Shown one piece after another: positions 22,080 to 32,255 of a stretch of DNA of 64,000 nt (position 1 is the stretch's first letter; every line of letters starts with the position of its first letter). The translations under genes and the position numbers were made by a program. The notes under the pieces are model-generated. The model had not been told where the DNA came from and did not search any database. It worked only from the letters and a program-made list of their open reading frames with translations. Where the stretch lies: the NCBI GenBank assembly GCA_964059195.1, contig CAXKWD010000003.1, positions 16,226,606 to 16,290,605 of the forward strand. Direction: 5' to 3'. Source of the DNA: Ectobius pallidus (lineage: Eukaryota > Arthropoda > Insecta > Blattodea > Ectobiidae).

Positions 22080-22620
22080 TAGTTGTTACTCTGGTACCGG
22101 TCAACCGAATAGGTCCAAAATTAAAAGGCTTTTTGCCATGGACATTGTAAATGCTTATACCAAGTTTCATGAAAATCCAATATAGCATATGTGAGTTATG
22201 GGACCTTTTGTTATATAATACCATAAAAATGCACTAAATTAAGCATTATTCCGGTACCGGCCAACCAATTTGGCCCAATATCAACATATGTATTTTCATG
22301 GACATTATAAATGTGTACACCAAGTTTCATGAAAATCCGATAAAGCGTATTTGAGTTATGGCGCTTTTAAATAAAAACACTAAATTGGGTTTTACGCCGG
22401 TACCGGTGAACCGATTTGGTTCAATAACAATAGGATTCTTCCCACGGACATTATAAATGCGTATACCAAGATTCATGAAAATCCGATAAAGCGTATTTGA
22501 GTTATGGCGCGTATAGATACATGGACAGACAGACAGACAGACGGACAGACAGACATTTTTCCGTCCCCCACACACAATCTCATAAAGTACCATACTGGCA
22601 CTTAATAAACACATACGATC
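22080..22620 (+). repeat. Tandem CCGGTACCGG units plus modular-element tail
   Basis: Three units (palindromic CCGGTACCGG near 22095, 22252 and 22397; AAGTTTCATGAAAATCC at 22162, 22322 and, with one change, 22468) spaced 146-160 bp apart. They are followed by a GACA tract and the tail CGTCCCCCACACACAATC...CATACTGGCACTTAA shared with 50985-51021 and, reversed, 52957. Non-coding. Confidence 0.8.
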
Positions 22621-23115
22621 CAACGTTCTGTGCCATGGACACTGGTTGCCCTGAGAAAGGTTAATAACATTATCCATGTGAATAATAGTTACACGAATTT
22701 GAAACAGTTAATTAGACACGCATACTAGAGCTTACGTAATTGATTTATAACATACATTATTACAATCAGATTGGGGGAACGCGGTAACGTTATACGTCAA
22801 CGTGCTTAAAATAACTGCAAAATCAAACATTAATGTCAGCAATATGAATCAATAATGCTACATGGCATTATCTATTTTAAACGTGTCCACCTAATCTCAC
22901 TGGCCAGGGTAGCTGTTAATTGCTGTTGCCCGGCAAACTTTGGACTAAGAGGATTACAGTTTTTGCATTATTACCTACACTCATTAAATTTATTAAAACA
23001 TTTTGTTTGCTCTACCATAATCCTGTTTTTTTATTTATTGGTCGCTTTAAAGTATAGCATTTAGTCTCTGTTGTTAATCTACTGCACACAGAAACAACAT
23101 TACACAGACAAACAG
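22621..23115. other. Unannotated sequence
   Basis: About 490 bp without a supportable feature. Confidence 0.6.
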
Positions 23116-23702
23116 CCATTTTGGTGCCTTAGAATTTATACCTATTCTTTGGTATATTTTGATGGCTTGATGCCAAATATGCCATTAGTTTTGCCCTATA
23201 AGCTTTAGTTTTGTGAGATATGGTATTACCATTATGCATATTATCCCATTTTACGTTTGATACAAATAAAAAACAGTACCTATTTTTAGCTTCTAAATCA
23301 CGTGAAAAAAAAAGCAACACACTAACATTACATTATTAGGCTACAATAACAATATAACATGGGGTCTGTCAAAAAATTGATATTATCACATATTGTACGG
23401 TCGTTTATGACTTATGAGCTGTCAATTTGAGGGCCAAAAAATAATCCAGCTTTTAGTTTTTCTGTACTTCGTACAGTTTTCCTCTTACGGGTCCAAAGTA
23501 TGGTCAAGAACGTTCACTAGCTGTATTATCAAGCAAGATTTTTTTTGTTTTGCTAGACTAAGAGTTCACGAATAAAATCTATATATAAAAGTAGAGCTGG
23601 TAGAGAAAAACTGTTTACATATTTTGAATAAGCACACTAAGTATAGCCAAAATCCGATAAAACATCTGAGACACCAAACAAAAAGTTATTTTTGTTGCGC
23701 TG
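23116..23702 (+). repeat. 587 bp dispersed repeat, copy 1
   Basis: Aligns end to end with 61532-62102 in the same orientation (CCATTTTGGTGCCTTAG through GTTATTTTTGTTGCGCTG). Both copies lose similarity at the same points, so this is a bounded element. No long TIRs, no coding and no clear target duplication. Confidence 0.85.
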
Positions 23703-23736
23703 AATTATCAATCAAGTATCACATGAAGTATTATTA

Positions 23737-24120
23737 TGGATTCACGAAGATATGCCCCTGAAAATAAGACAAAACATGTGGTTTATGCATGATGGGGCTC
23801 CGGCACATTTTAGTCTCATTGTTCGAGACTTACTGACTGGTATCTACCATGACAGATGAATAAGCAGAGGAGGAGCAGTTGCATGGCCTGCACGTTCTCC
23901 CGACCTCACTCCTTTGGATTTTTATCTCTGGGGGCACCTTAAACTATTGGTTTATGGAACAGACATCCCGGTTGAAGAAAATTTTCATCGACGTGTCATG
24001 GAAGCCTGCGAAACCATTCGACACTATCCCGGAGAATTTGAAAGGATGCGACAGTCCATGATTCGACGAGTGCATGCATGTCTAGAAGCAAAAGGAGGAC
24101 ATTTCGAGCATTTGTTATGA
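23737..24120 (+). pseudogene. IS630/mariner-superfamily transposase, C-terminal fragment
   Basis: In one frame, 127 codons encode the C-terminal part of a DDE-type transposase. WFMHDGAPAHF holds the second catalytic Asp and WPARSPDLTPLDFYLWG the third. The frame carries one internal stop (TGA at 23856-23858, where relatives usually have Trp) and ends at TGA 24118-24120. The N-terminal DNA-binding part and first Asp are absent, so it cannot be active. It starts 34 bp after the 587 bp repeat, whose other copy lacks transposase, so the adjacency may be chance. Confidence 0.85.
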
Positions 24121-24240
24121 GTTTTGTGTGTTGACGTGTTATGAGTGGACCAATGTGTTGAACAGTTCCTAACGAGAAAAAAAAAAGATTATGGGACCTA
24201 TGTTCATATGAACTTTTTTCCTTCTTTTGGTGTAAGGATC

Positions 24241-25157
24241 CCATGGCAGAAGTTTGTATTATTCGCACACTTTATCTTGAGCTCAACACTCCATAATGCT
24301 GAAAACCGTCCATATAAAGAAGGCCTCGCTCGAAAAAATGAAGAACTCGACCCGTCCCCAGTATTGCCATACCCAAAAACTTCCCGTTGAGGCATTCTTG
24401 AGCTACCGTCAATTTTTTTTTATTTGTTTACATCATATTATTCTGAAAATTACAGAATAAATCCAGGGATATTAGAAGAACAGTACTGGTGTTGTGGAAA
24501 TGGTCGATATAAGTGACAACGAAGTTAAAAATAAAGATTCTTTAAACCAAGAAGTATCGGAAATCAGCGAAATAATAAACCATATAAATGAAATGGAAGG
24601 AAAAGCAATTTAATGTGTTTTAAGCTGAATCTGTCGTTGGAGAAAAGAACAAGTCAAGTTTTATTATTTCGTTGTATTAAATGTGTTGTATTAATTACCT
24701 ACAAACTTTCGCGAAAGGTATTAGTTAAATTACATCAATTCAGGCATGTGAAAGTGCGTATTCAAGTAGGCCTACATGTACAATGCTACGACTTTTAAAC
24801 GATTTTATATATTCTGAAGACCGGGTGAGAAATCGTCTAAATAGGCCTAAATATATTACTTTATTCATTTCTCCAGCGATATATTCTACTATAATATCTG
24901 AATCAATATAAAATCTTTAGTTTGGTAGCGAGTGTTGAAAGTGCTACAAATTACAGTTAGTTCCATTGTGTACCAGCATAAAACTACACACGTTATATTT
25001 TCTGGTAATTGGCAACCCTTCAGAAACAACGTCAATTTCAACTCACCGCCTTCTGCAATAGTCAGTCTCTTATACTGCATGCAATATCAGCTCCCCTCAC
25101 CCCCGTATTTTTTCGGCTCAAGATAAAGTGTGAGCATAATACTGGCTTTTTCCACGG
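24241..25157. repeat. 42 bp inverted pair enclosing about 830 bp
   Basis: 24241-24282 and 25116-25157 are inverted copies at roughly 80 percent identity (core CACACTTTATCTTGAGC). The interior has no recognisable gene. Possibly the ends of an old DNA element just upstream of the ZNF promoter. Confidence 0.5.
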
Positions 25158-25237
25158 CCCTCTGATTTATCACATCATTTCATGGCCTCCTACAAGTAAT
25201 TTTGTATTAAGTTAAATACTGGGAACTATTAATGATT

Positions 25238-25251
25238 GTTGCCATGGTAAC
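25238..25251 (+). promoter_or_regulatory. RFX X-box in the ZNF promoter
   Basis: GTTGCCATGGTAAC is an excellent match to the RFX X-box (GTNRCC, short spacer, RGYAAC), 208 bp upstream of the ATG. The same region of the paralog at 3434 carries both half sites. Conservation between paralogs supports function. RFX sites are classically linked to ciliary and sensory-neuron genes. Confidence 0.55.
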
Positions 25252-25458
25252 ATTTGTTTATTTTCTTGTTTAGTCGACATTGTTTAGTGCCTCATACGTA
25301 AGTACAATATGTGTTTTAAGGGTGATATTAAGTGAAAACATGAAGAATATAGGTAAATCCGAGACTGTTCATAATTCCAACAGATACTGAATACAGTCAA
25401 TAACTTTCTAGTGTCACAGTTTTATTATTATTAGCCTATATGTACAACATTACAAAGT

Positions 25459-26769
25459 ATGGATCATGTGATAAAATTTGAACGTGTTGAAATAGAAGTT
25501 AAACAAGAAATTTCTGAACCAACCAGTGAGCCTATACTGTTGGATATTGATTCTGAAGTTTACTTTGTTGAGCATGAAACTGAAGCTCAGGAAGACATTT
25601 CTTCAACTGACTCAATATATGATTATACAGAATACAAATATGCTGTGACTGATCCAATCAGTGAGCCTGTATCGTCTGATAGTGGTTCAATCTCTACATG
25701 CCAAATCAACAGGAAGAACACAATCCAGATTAAAAATAGCACTGTTGATAATGCACTAATATCTGGAGATGATGAAATTCAACGAAAGCAAGATATTTCT
25801 TCAATTGACCTAAACACTGAGGTATGTACAGAAGATAAATGTCCTGTTTACGAAGCAAACAGCAACCCTAGATCATTGGTTATAGATTCAATTCAAATCA
25901 ACACACAGAATACTATAGGAAATACAGATTTCTCGTGTAATGTCTGTACCAAGGTATTTTCTCATAGAAGTGATCTCAAAAGGCATCAGCTTACCCATAC
26001 AGAACAAGAATTTTTCTCCAGTGATATGTGTTCCAAGGCATTTCATCGAAAAGGCAGTCTCAATAGAGATATGGTTACTCATACGGGAGAGAAATATTTT
26101 TCTTGTGATGTCTGTGCTAAGGCATTTAACCAGAAAAGTCATCTCAAAAGACATATGTTTACTCATAAAGAAGTCAAATATTTTTCGTGTGATGTCTGTT
26201 CCAAGGAATTTTCTTGCAGAGATGTATTCTTCGAACATATAATCACTCATAAAGAATACAAATATTTCCCATGTGATGTTTGTAACAGGATATTTCTTCG
26301 AAGAAGTAGTCTCAGAACCCATCAGCTTTCTCACACAGGAGAGAAATGTTTCTCGTGTGACGTCTGTACCAAAATATTTACTACCAGAAGGAGCCTTAAA
26401 AGACATGAGAGTATTCATACAGGAGTAAGATCTTTCTCGTGCGATATATGTACCAAGAAGTTTACCAGAAGAAGTGGTCTCAAAAGACATGAGCTTATTC
26501 ATACAAAAGAAAATTATTTTTCGTGTGAAGTCTGTTCTAATTCATTTCCTAGGAAAAGTAGTCTCAAAACACACATGCTTATTCATTCAGAACAGAAATA
26601 TTTCTCGTGTGATATCTGCACCAAGGTATTTTCTTATAAAAGTGATCTCAAAAGGCATCAGCTTACCCATACAGGAGAGAAATATTTCTCATGTCATGTC
26701 TGTACCAAAGCGTTTTCTCGAAGAAGTCATCTCAAAAGTCATCAGCTTACTCATACACGAGAGAAATAA
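25459..26769 (+). CDS. C2H2 zinc-finger protein, intact 436 residues
   Basis: Single uninterrupted frame. Residues 1-157 are acidic and Glu/Ser-rich with VKQE-type tetrapeptides and SEPVSSD, resembling the N-terminus of the paralog at 1428-3434. Residues 158-436 hold ten tandem fingers of C-x2-C-x12-H-x3-H form with FSCDVCTK starts. Finger 2 is damaged (first Cys is Ser; first His is Asp); the other nine are canonical. Fingers 1 and 9 are near copies (SDLKRHQLTH), suggesting internal duplication. Linkers vary (TGEKYF, KEVKYF, SEQKYF); four are TGEK. The protein ends four residues after the last His. Presumed nuclear sequence-specific DNA-binding factor; targets unknown. The ATG is supported by alignment to the paralog start. 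Upstream lies a conserved X-box, downstream a candidate poly(A) signal at 26950. An untranslated 5' exon is possible (ACATTACAAAG just before the ATG). It is the best candidate in the window for an expressed gene. Confidence 0.9.
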   Translation: MDHVIKFERVEIEVKQEISEPTSEPILLDIDSEVYFVEHETEAQEDISSTDSIYDYTEYKYAVTDPISEPVSSDSGSISTCQINRKNTIQIKNSTVDNALISGDDEIQRKQDISSIDLNTEVCTEDKCPVYEANSNPRSLVIDSIQINTQNTIGNTDFSCNVCTKVFSHRSDLKRHQLTHTEQEFFSSDMCSKAFHRKGSLNRDMVTHTGEKYFSCDVCAKAFNQKSHLKRHMFTHKEVKYFSCDVCSKEFSCRDVFFEHIITHKEYKYFPCDVCNRIFLRRSSLRTHQLSHTGEKCFSCDVCTKIFTTRRSLKRHESIHTGVRSFSCDICTKKFTRRSGLKRHELIHTKENYFSCEVCSNSFPRKSSLKTHMLIHSEQKYFSCDICTKVFSYKSDLKRHQLTHTGEKYFSCHVCTKAFSRRSHLKSHQLTHTREK

Positions 26770-26949
26770 TTATCATGTAATAGCAGTATCAAAATTTGTT
26801 CAAAGAAAGTGACTTAAAGAAGACACTTGATTGATGATTATGCGGTAGAAAATGATCGAGTGATGTGAATACAGATTATTTTCTTCAAGTAATCTGAAAT
26901 TACTTCTGTTGTTATTTTAATGTTTGTTACACATACCGTATTCAGAATT

Positions 26950-26955
26950 AATAAA
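26950..26955 (+). promoter_or_regulatory. Candidate polyadenylation signal AATAAA
   Basis: About 180 bp after the ZNF stop codon, a reasonable 3' UTR length. Not proven. Confidence 0.45.
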
Positions 26956-27389
26956 ACTCATTCACTGTATTGCGTATTTTTAATATCCTATTCTACTTAT
27001 TAACTTCTTTAATTAAGCCACCTTCACATTTTCAAGCGGTGATTTAATGTTCCTGCAGTTCAGAGGCAGCTGATTTTTTGGGAACTATACCGTTTTTGGA
27101 CGACCGCGGTAGTGAACAATTACTATACTCAGTCCAAGCGAGGTTTTTGAGGGATTTCCCTCGCTCTTAGGCGAATGCCGGACTGGATAATAATCCCCTA
27201 ACACAGAAATACTGCAACATACACTAAAAACATCTCCATACAAAACAATCAACATATCAAGAAAGCTAAAATTGACATCACTGCGAGAAAGTCGAACTTG
27301 CGCCACTTAAATCTGAAACAAGTACACAGCCCTAACATGTCATAAACACCACATATCCCATAAGGATGAAAAATTGGCGACCCTACGTA
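26956..27389. other. Unannotated sequence with a SINE D-like scrap
   Basis: No gene. About 27150-27220 (CTTAGGCGAATGCCGGACTGG) resembles the body of SINE family D. Confidence 0.4.
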
Positions 27390-28181
27390 CAGTCGGTCAA
27401 ATAAAAAACGTCGGGACTCGTATGCAGTTAAAATTAAAGTTTTAGCGCATTAGTTCACACGTTTCCTATAAAAAACATAAAATACAGGTCATTCTCGGAA
27501 CATACGAGGCCATGCGAAAGGAGGGAAAAAAATGAACGAGGGAAAAAATGAACTACGAGAAAAGCGCAACACACGATATTCAACTTAATGTATTGTCATA
27601 ATTCATTTTGCTTTGTGTCATCGCGTCACATCCAAATGCTAGCTTCAGAGAAAGTGTAGTTAGGGCTGTAATGTATGAATGTTTAATTTTACTACAGTTA
27701 GGCCGTAGTCTGGTGGTAGTTTTACAATCATATTGTAATTGACGTGCATTTTTCGGCGAGAAGGTTCCATATTTCTTAAAGAGCAGCTGACCGGAAGTTT
27801 TCATAGGACTGGCCGGCCGCGTATTTCGATGCTAGATTGCTTGCAGAAGTTGAACGTAAGTTATTGATTTTGCACTACAAGTACCGCTATTATAAATTAA
27901 GTCTTTAAAAAATGCTCCTTGAATAAACATATTCCTCGCGAATTTATTCATTATAATAAAATTATAAGAACTTCCATGCAAGAATATGGCGGACGCGAGG
28001 CATATAGCCACAGCCTTCTAAACATGTTTGTTTTGGAACAAAACTGACTAAATAATCAAGAAAATACATGGATAGACAAGAGGCGTGTGTGAACCTAACC
28101 TTAAGTCTTCCTGTACATGCGCATATGCTCGTTCGTGATACTTAATCAAATACTGCCCGACGTTTTTTATTTGACCGACTG
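27390..28181. mobile_element. Tc1/mariner-like MITE, 792 bp, perfect 26 bp TIRs
   Basis: Left end CAGTCGGTCAAATAAAAAAC... at 27390 and its exact reverse complement ending at 28181, each flanked by TA (27388-27389, 28182-28183). The interior encodes nothing recognisable. Perfect TIRs suggest relatively recent mobility. Confidence 0.85.
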
Positions 28182-28297
28182 TACATACGTCAGACAAGTG
28201 GTTACCAAAATTTGGTTTGACCAGAGGTAATCAACTTCATTGTTGGCCACTCCGGGGGTAAGGGTGGGCACACAAAACAAATGCCAATTTTTGGATC

Positions 28298-28400
28298 CGT
28301 AGGTCACGAATTGAATCTCGGCTGCGGTCAATGGATCTTTCAGGAAGTAAGGGGGCTGTGGGTTTGAGTCCCGCCGCAAGCTAGGGTGTTTAAGTGCATT
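28298..28400 (+). mobile_element. SINE family F-like fragment
   Basis: GTAGGTCACGAATTGAATCTCGGCTGCGGTC and GGATCTTTCAGGAAGTAA match the family F head and body seen at 41704 and 55484. A second B-box-like GGGTTTGAGTCCCGCC follows. Confidence 0.45.
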
Positions 28401-28507
28401 AATAAGGAAAAACACAACAGACATCTAGATAGGCCTACACAGAAAAGGACGGAAAATATATAGAAAAATTGGCCAATGGCCGGCTAAAATTATTTTTAAA
28501 AAAAGTG

Positions 28508-29340
28508 TGCGTGGAACGCCACGCGACAGAAGTGAAACTTGTTTTGATATCTGGATTTTTCGACTTTGGTTTATTGGAATTTTCAAATTATGGATTGTTG
28601 AACTATTTAATATTATGTTTTTATACTTTTTAAATATTGGATTTTTTTATATTTTAAATTTTTGATGCTATAATTTTTTAATTTTGGAATTTTGTTGTTT
28701 TAATTTTTAAATTTTGGATCTTTGAATTTTTTATTTTTTGGATTTTTTATTTTTAATTTTCGATTTTTTAATTTTGGATTGTTCTATTTTTAAATTTTGG
28801 ATTTTTATATTTTTTAATTTTGATTTTTCGAATTTTGGATTTTTGTTTTTTAATTTTGGTTTTTGTTGATTTAAATATTGAGTTTTTTAAATTTTGGATT
28901 TATGGATTTTTTAAACTTTGGATCTTTGAATTTTTTTATTTTGGAATTTTTTATTTATTAATTTTTTATTTTTTAAATTTTGGTTCTTTGAATTTTTTAT
29001 TTTTTGAATTTCATAATTTTGAATTCTTGATTTTTTAATTTTCGATTTTTAGATTTTTTTAAATTTTGGATTGTCGATTTTTAATTTTTAATCTTTTTTT
29101 TTTAATTTTGGATTTTTTTATTTTTTGTTTTTTAATTTTGGATTTTTAGATTTTTTAATTTTTAATTTTTGTATTTTTAAAATTTTGGATAAGCCTAATC
29201 ATTGAGTTGATTGTTTTCTGTGTAGTCCATTCCGTCACTGCCCCACTAATTTCGTGACGATTTTGAGCGTAATGCAAGTTTGGGTTAGCTCTCGATTTAG
29301 GCCTACTCCTAGCGCGGCTAAAGAAGTTTCACTTCAAAAA
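28508..29340 (+). mobile_element. Minisatellite-bearing inverted-repeat element, copy 1
   Basis: Starts with a hairpin (GCGTGG-AACG-CCACGC), then GAAGTGAAACTT (28529). About 640 bp follow of degenerate repeats built from ATTTTGGATTTTT and TTTTTAATTTT with almost no C on the plus strand. A unique 3' part (TCCGTCACTGCCCCACTAAT, CAAGTTTGGGTTAGCTCTCG) ends in AAAGAAGTTTCACTTC (29320-29335), the inverted mate. The same order occurs at 37701-38330. No protein gene. Confidence 0.75.
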
Positions 29341-30299
29341 TCACTTCACCACCGGTGCAGATACATTAATGGCAATACAAGCTTTTGAAGACTTCTCCTT
29401 CGCAGTTTTCTGTTTATGCCGCTCCAGAGTTGAATATAATACCTCCTCTATTGGTACCTATAGTACGTAGGGGTACGGACACACAAAATAATAAACAGTG
29501 ATATGTTTCGCTTTTATTCTCTCTGCGAAACAAAAGATTCCCAGTCCCACTGTTTCAGTTATAATTCAGTAGATACTAGCCGTATTTTTCTCTGTTTAAT
29601 TTTTTTTCAGCGCACTAGAATGCACGATACACAAATCATAATAAACAAAGGTACCTTAGCAGTCAGGACATTAAGTTGAAATGCAAACAAAATACTGCTA
29701 TATACAAGCTAATTGGTGTAGTCTCTGAGAGATATGTAACATTGGGTCAACAAATCATTATGTGTGGAAAAATTCGGTTCAGTAATTTTCCAGGTATATA
29801 CAGTACATACGTACTAAATGTTAGATGTTAACAAAAAGGCAGCGTAATATTTCAGCATTGCGTCTGTATGCGCAAATCTCCCTCTCTTATATTTACACAG
29901 TCTCTTTTGATACTGTATGAAAATGAACATTCTTTTATTTTTAAATTCCACGCTCTATGTACACGAATGTATAAATATTCTCAAAGATTTTGCACGCAGA
30001 GAATGTTGCGTTTTTCGTGTAGGCCTACGTTAATATAGTTAATTGTATTACTTCGGTCCTTTTCCGAGCATTTGACGCGTAAGATCGACATGTGCTTGTG
30101 ACTGACTATGTGTGTGTGTGTGTGTGTGTGTTTCTGTGTGTGTCTGGTAGTTTCATATTTTTTTATTTATAATTTGAGCCGGCAATAGGCAAATTCTCCT
30201 TAAACATTTTTCTTATTTTCTGTTTTTCATTCTCCTTTTTTCTGTTTGTTTATATAATATATACGTAAAAATATATATTTTTTTAATAAACTATTAATG
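29341..30299. other. Unannotated sequence with a short TG repeat
   Basis: No gene. A (TG)n tract at about 30111-30131. Confidence 0.6.
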
Positions 30300-30818
30300 T
30301 TAAATCTATTATCCTGCCGGTTGTATTATATGGATGTGAGACATGGCCGCTAACTGATCAGGAAGAACATAATCTGAGAGTGTTTGAAAACAGGGTGCTT
30401 AGAAAAATATTTGGGCCCAAGAGGGGTGAAAATGGGGGCTGAAGAAAACTGCTTAACGGGGAGCTTCAGGATATGTACGGATCACCGGATATAGTAAGGG
30501 TAATTAAATCGCGAAGGATGAAATGGGCTGGACATGTTGCACGCATGGGGGAGGAAAGACATGTCTCAAAAGTATTGACTGGGATACCCGAAGGAAAAAG
30601 ATCACGTGGAAGACCTAGACGTAGGTGGGGGGACAATCTTAGAACGGATTTAAGGGAAGTAGGATTTGTGGGGGATGATTGGATGGAGTTAGCACAGAAT
30701 AGGGTTGAATGGCGGACTCAGGTAAGCGCGGCAATGAACCTACGGGTTCCATAAAATGCATAATATTCCTTTAGCTTGCTTAGGAATTGTCTATTGCCAT
30801 TAAGTAAGTAAGTATTAA
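30300..30818 (+). pseudogene. LINE RT C-terminal fragment (family G), best preserved copy
   Basis: Translated from 30305: LYGCETWPLT and FENRVLRKIFGPKRG, then after a stop an open 93-codon frame (30473-30754) with VRVIKSRRMKWAGHVARMGE, GRPRRRW and DDWMELAQNR, ending MNLRVP. These are typical of the C-terminal tail of non-LTR retrotransposon ORF2. The 3' UTR ends AATTGTCTATTGCCATTAAG with a GTAAGTA tail. Endonuclease and RT core are absent (5' truncation). Confidence 0.85.
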
Positions 30819-31123
30819 TGTTAAGTGAATGATTGTAGATAGTGTTGTTCATATGATATTAACAAATACACCGAAAAGTAATCACTCAGAAATATTGAGA
30901 TATGTGGAAGTTATCAAGGAAACGGCATTTCAGTGCATGAAACATGGCTGCCATTTTGAAACGATAGTTGCCCGTAAGTGTATAGGCTAAGTTTGATTAA
31001 TTTTGAAAACAGTATGCAATTGTAGAAGTAGTCAATAAAGAGTAAGCCTATGTCAGATTGCAAGATTGTACAGGAATTCATTGCTGAGGGAAAAAACAAT
31101 GAAATTCACCGGTTTCTCACCTA

Positions 31124-31324
31124 TGATTAGATTAGATTAGATTAGATTTGATTAGATTAGATTAGATTAATGATTGGTAGTGTAAGCCCTTCGACTTCTC
31201 AACACTGCGACCTTAATAGCTCTATTGTGAATACCTTATACCCTATTCTAGCAGTCACCACATTAATTCAATGCTTTTTTTAATATAGCCTATAATTTTC
31301 CTGGGTGTTGTCCAGTCCTGAGCC
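31124..31324 (-). mobile_element. SINE family E, 5'-truncated, with GATTA tail
   Basis: Shares GTAGTGTAAGCCCTTCG, CAACACTGCGACCTTAAT and TATAATTTTCCTGGGTG with 46722-46996. On the minus strand the element ends in a TAATC pentamer tail. The tRNA-like head is missing because Helitron family 1 sequence starts at about 31325. Confidence 0.7.
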
Positions 31325-31933
31325 CGGGGACTGAAGAGTGGGCGAATGTACATCGAAGCCGGGTTTTTAATTTTCATTTTGGTTCGCGAGTTATGAGTGA
31401 AACACAGTCAGAAAACGTGAATTTTTTGCTCTTTCGAAGCATCAGTTTTTAGTAGGCCTAATACATTTCAATTGTCAAATAAATTGCAGGTTTCTTTTCC
31501 TATTTCTGTCATACCTTGGAAATAAAAGCATCGCGATCGTTTAATTTTGTAAGCTTACCCTGGGTCGATCCATTTGTTTATAATGTCAAGGCAGCAGACA
31601 TTTGAAATTTTCATCCTACACGGAAGAGGGATAATGAATTGAGGCTTAAATGGGAAAAAATTGTTCGATTTGGACGAAACTCACTGTGCAGGGGTTTTCT
31701 GGGTCAGGGAACTCGAATCTGAGGTTGTTTTTCCCAAGCCGCGCTTTGTAATCGTGGTAGCCTATTCACTTCAAAGCCGGATTTTCAGCTGTTTCATTAA
31801 TTACTAATCGTTTAATTTAGACCTATGAATGTTTCGCGTGCAAGTGTTAATAAACATAATGTCTTAATTATTTTGCTCTTAATTTATAATCTTCGAATTA
31901 ATTATCGTGGGCGAAGCAGCAGGGATCTACTAG
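31325..31933 (+). mobile_element. Helitron family 1, 5'-truncated
   Basis: Internal sequence matches 44910-45490 (TTCGCGAGTTATGAG, GGAAATAAAAGCAT, TTTGTTTATAATGTCAA). The 3' end is GGGCGAAGCAGCAGGGATCTACTAG (CTAG 31930-31933) followed by T. Non-coding. Confidence 0.75.
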
Positions 31934-31947
31934 TAGCCTGTATATAA

Positions 31948-32255
31948 CTCCGTGACGCTAACATCCCAGAAGGGACAAGGCCTACCACCCGACCGCTGCG
32001 TCATCTATCAGAGGCAGAAGGCAGGATTGGGGGCATGTGGTCAGCATGCCGACACCAACGGCCGTTAATGGTGGTTTTCATGACCGGACTCGCTACTTCT
32101 CTATCAAGTAGCTCCTCAATTTGAATCACGAGGCTGAGTGCACCCCTACCAGACCTCCCTACCTCAGAAAACATCCGAGGATGTTCCGGGGATCGAACCC
32201 GGTCCGACGGATTTGTAGTCAGCGACGCTAACCACTAGACCACGCCGGCGGTCAG
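31948..32255 (-). mobile_element. tRNA-derived SINE, family B, copy 3
   Basis: The minus strand starts with GACCGCCGGCGTGGTCTAG, a good A-box region, then the B box GGGTTCGATCCCC and the full family B body. Best preserved copy of this family here. Confidence 0.85.

Noticed and set aside
22531..22556. CRISPR-like or satellite array from the GACA tract and CCGGTACCGG units
   Set aside because: Units are eukaryotic tandem repeats of 146-160 bp without spacer structure; the GACA run is a microsatellite.
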